A DNA stretch of 64,000 bases, taken from Ensifer sp. WSM1721 (GTDB taxonomy: Bacteria; Pseudomonadota; Alphaproteobacteria; Rhizobiales; Rhizobiaceae). Position 1 is the first letter of the stretch, and each line of letters begins with the position of its first letter. The position numbers and the translations under genes were made by a program. This document shows, piece by piece, positions 62,054 to 64,000 of the stretch. The stretch covers positions 186,001-250,000 of the forward strand of contig NZ_CP165782.1 in NCBI RefSeq assembly GCF_000513895.2, given 5' to 3'. The notes under the pieces are model-generated. The model saw only the letters and a list, made by a program, of their open reading frames with translations. It ran no database searches and was not told the origin of the DNA.

Positions 62054-62444
62054 GTATGATCGAACGCTCTGAACTGCCGTTAAAATTGTCTTGGCCCATT
62101 GCTCTATCAAACTTGAATTGCAATGGGCAACATTCGTCTTCGGTGGATTTCCCGGTTTTATCCCCTCTGCTGTATTAGGGAGCTTTTAACTCAAAGTGCC
62201 TAGCTTTCAACCCCGAAGGAGTAGATATACGCCTAGTATCGCTCGTCCAAGACAATTACCGCGACAGTCCGTAACCGAAGTCGAGGCGGTATGACCGGAA
62301 AGGCGCAGTCCCAAATAATTTGGCTGCCATGGCGGAGAGGTGGCTTGTTGCGGGACGGTCTTTGTGCTTTTCAGAGGCCGGCGGAATTTATGCGGCGCAG
62401 TTCCTTCAATAGAATCATGGCTGTGCCGAATACGGAGTGTCGTA
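62054..62444. other. Divergent control region between rkpA and rkpU
   Basis: This 391-base region is noticeably AT-richer than its neighbours and must contain the promoters for both the rkpA operon and rkpU. The clearest element is the 13-base palindrome at 62311-62323. No regulator gene is adjacent. An in-frame extension of rkpU to 62340 is open but has no likeness to the family. Confidence 0.65.
62311..62323. promoter_or_regulatory. Palindromic site upstream of rkpU
   Basis: CCAAAT, one A, then ATTTGG gives a perfect 6-base inverted repeat in the rkpA-rkpU control region, 122 bases before the rkpU start. It might bind a repressor of capsule synthesis; no specific protein can be named from sequence. 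Confidence 0.3.
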
Positions 62445-63632
62445 GTGAAACGAGTGGCTGCCCTTTTGCTTTGTACCGCGCTTGCGGGATGTCAAGCCGT
62501 ACCGGGCGAGGGCCCTCTAGCAACCGATATCGTCGCAGACGCCGGCCAATCCGGCGCACAGATCGGCAGAAAGAACGCCACGGTGTTCGATATCGTCGAC
62601 GTTGACGGCCAATCGGCGCGGCTCGTTTCCGATTATGTCGCCACCACGCTCAGCCGCCGCTTCGGCATCGGCGGCGGTGTCGGCCAGGTGGTGATCGGCG
62701 TCGGCGACCAGTTGAAGGTGACGATCTTCGAGGCCGGCAGCGACGGCCTGTTTTCCACAACGGAATCGAAGCAGACGAGCATCGACCTGGTCGTCCAGCC
62801 CGACGGCAAGGCGGCGATCCCCTATGTCGGCTCGGTGCGCTTTGCCGGCCTGACGCTGGAACAGGCGCGGCAGGCAATCCTCGACGCGCTGAAACAGAAG
62901 GCGGTGGAGCCGGACGTGATCGTGACGTCGACGTCGACGGCCTCGCGCATCGTCACCGTTTCCGGCGCCGTCGGTCGTCCCTCGGTGGTGCCGCTCAACC
63001 TCGTCAGCGAAACGATCAACGAGGTCATCGCCAAGGCCGGCGGCCCGGCGGCGCAGCCCTACGAGACCTATGTCACGCTCGTGCGCGGCAAGAAGACCGG
63101 CACGGTCCTCTTGAAATCGATCATCGCCAACCCGTCGGAAAACATCCACGTCAAGCCGGGCGACCAGATCTTCGTCACCCGCGACCCGCGCACCTTCACG
63201 ATTCTCGGCCAGGTCCGGGCCAATCAGCGCGTCGAGTTCGGCTCCAACGACCTGAACCTGCTCGAAGCGGTAGCGCTTGCCGGCGGCGGCGCGGACCAGA
63301 CGATCGACGCGAAGGGCTACTTCGTCTTCCGCTACGAGGAGCCGGACATCGTCATGAGTCTGCTTGGCCAGGAGCGTTTCCACCAAATGCTCGGCAAGGG
63401 CCTGAAGGCCGACAGCGTCGGCCGCTACCCGATCGTCTATCGCTTCAACATGACCAATCCGGACAGCCTGATCGTCGGCCAGACCTTCCCGATCAAGAAC
63501 CGCGACGTCATCTACGCCTCCCGCCATCCTTCGGTCGATATCGCGAAGTTCCTCGATTTCGTCGCGCGGCCGATCGGCATCGCAAATTCCGGCGTCGCGA
63601 TAGCCGACAATCTCGACGATCTGCGCAACTGA
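62445..63632 (+). CDS. rkpU: Capsule export outer-membrane lipoprotein RkpU (Wza/KpsD-like)
   Basis: A 395-residue polysaccharide export protein. The GTG at 62445 (VKRVAALLLC) follows CGGAGTG and opens a lipoprotein signal with lipobox LAGC near residues 15-18. The Poly_export domain is visible in QVVIGVGDQLKVTIFEAGSD and ALKQKAVEPDVIVTSTS, followed by SLBB-type repeats (IVTVSGAVGRPSVVPL, FTILGQVRANQRVEFG). It would form the outer-membrane channel for K-antigen. It is divergent from rkpA, the position of rkpU in sinorhizobial rkp-1 regions. Confidence 0.92.
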   Translation: MKRVAALLLCTALAGCQAVPGEGPLATDIVADAGQSGAQIGRKNATVFDIVDVDGQSARLVSDYVATTLSRRFGIGGGVGQVVIGVGDQLKVTIFEAGSDGLFSTTESKQTSIDLVVQPDGKAAIPYVGSVRFAGLTLEQARQAILDALKQKAVEPDVIVTSTSTASRIVTVSGAVGRPSVVPLNLVSETINEVIAKAGGPAAQPYETYVTLVRGKKTGTVLLKSIIANPSENIHVKPGDQIFVTRDPRTFTILGQVRANQRVEFGSNDLNLLEAVALAGGGADQTIDAKGYFVFRYEEPDIVMSLLGQERFHQMLGKGLKADSVGRYPIVYRFNMTNPDSLIVGQTFPIKNRDVIYASRHPSVDIAKFLDFVARPIGIANSGVAIADNLDDLRN

Positions 63633-63878
63633 CATCGGCGTGGGAGACGTTCTTCACGAATGCGCTTCAGCCTGATCTCGGCCGCCTGCACTTGCCGGCC
63701 GACCCCTGCTCTAACAGCTTGGAAATGATCGCTTTTGCGGTGCCGCCGACAATGCGGCGCCGGATTGGTGCGCGGCCGATGAACATGCTTGCCGCCTCGC
63801 GCGTTCTGTGATTGATCTTGCGCTTAAATCGATTTGTCGATCGCCAATGCCGATCGGCCGGATCGCGAGGAGTGGTTC

Positions 63879-64000
63879 ATGGCTGAAGATGCTCTGATCG
63901 TCGTCGACCTGCAGAACGACTTCTGCCCGGGCGGTGCGCTCGCGGTCGAAGGCGGCGATGAGATCGTACCGATCGTCAACCGGCTTATCGAAGACTCACG
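63879..64000 (+). CDS. pncA: Nicotinamidase/pyrazinamidase (partial, runs off the window)
   Basis: The first 40 residues of a cysteine hydrolase of the isochorismatase-like family that turns nicotinamide into nicotinate. ALIVVDLQNDFCPGGALAVE is the PncA signature with the catalytic Asp in VVDLQ. GCGAGGAG precedes the ATG by nine bases. The catalytic Lys and Cys lie beyond the window end, so completeness cannot be checked. It lies 246 bases after rkpU and is probably not functionally linked to the capsule genes. Confidence 0.88.
   Translation, partial: MAEDALIVVDLQNDFCPGGALAVEGGDEIVPIVNRLIEDS

Noticed and set aside
1..64000. CRISPR arrays, tRNA, rRNA, prophage or insertion sequences
   Set aside because: I saw no regularly spaced repeats, cloverleaf with CCA-type end, transposase or integrase motif; the repeats present are isolated intergenic palindromes.

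Overview
The window looks like a chromosomal segment of a Sinorhizobium/Ensifer species close to S. meliloti or S. medicae. This is inferred from the GC-rich coding style, a PodJ1-type polarity protein, the rkp-1 capsule locus with its single giant RkpA synthase, and several rhizobial intergenic palindromes of the RIME1 type. No rRNA, tRNA, CRISPR array, transposase or phage gene was seen, and the gene content reads as ordinary backbone with a few accessory catabolic islands.

Layout. 1-6.3 kb: a START-like protein, a small DUF6958-like protein, and a minus-strand beta-oxidation operon (acyl-CoA dehydrogenase, thiolase, FadB-like multifunctional enzyme) with a 24-bp palindromic operator about 110 bp upstream. 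6.7-10.4 kb: PodJ-like polar organiser. 10.4-12.9 kb: a candidate structured RNA leader, a TauE/SafE permease, a TIGR02186-type membrane protein and a stand-alone Lrp/AsnC effector domain. 12.9-16.3 kb: the ligase-associated PdeM phosphoesterase and Lhr-type helicase pair. 16.3-17.4 kb: an Rrf2 regulator with an AhpD-like partner. 17.4-23.5 kb: YitT protein, a methyltransferase, small membrane protein, CAP lipoprotein, MATE exporter, PyrD, DUF952 protein and a periplasmic protein.

23.7-28.6 kb: a LuxR-type response regulator facing a 1168-residue symporter-like hybrid histidine kinase (CrbS/CrbR architecture), then MscL. 28.9-31.6 kb: an aminotransferase, GalE and chorismate mutase. 31.6-32.3 kb: a gene-poor stretch filled with palindromic repeats. 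32.3-34.8 kb: cyanide-insensitive-type cytochrome bd oxidase, cydA-cydB plus a 37-codon DUF2474/CydX-like gene. 35.1-43.2 kb: a divergent cluster with a polar amino acid ABC transporter and M20 amidohydrolase on one strand, and a TetR regulator, an AruH-like transaminase and an AruI-like 2-ketoarginine decarboxylase on the other. Together these suggest uptake and transamination-route catabolism of arginine or an acylated arginine-like compound.

43.4-48 kb: a hypothetical protein, fused SecDF, small ORFs and a second Rrf2 regulator. 48.2-63.6 kb: K-antigen genes. KpsF is on the plus strand; rkpJ, rkpI, rkpH, rkpG and the 7.5-kb rkpA form a minus-strand operon; the export lipoprotein gene rkpU is divergent. 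RkpA, RkpG and RkpH are thought to make and modify a dedicated lipid, RkpI and RkpJ act in polymer processing and export, and KpsF would supply arabinose 5-phosphate for Kdo-type sugars. The window ends inside pncA.
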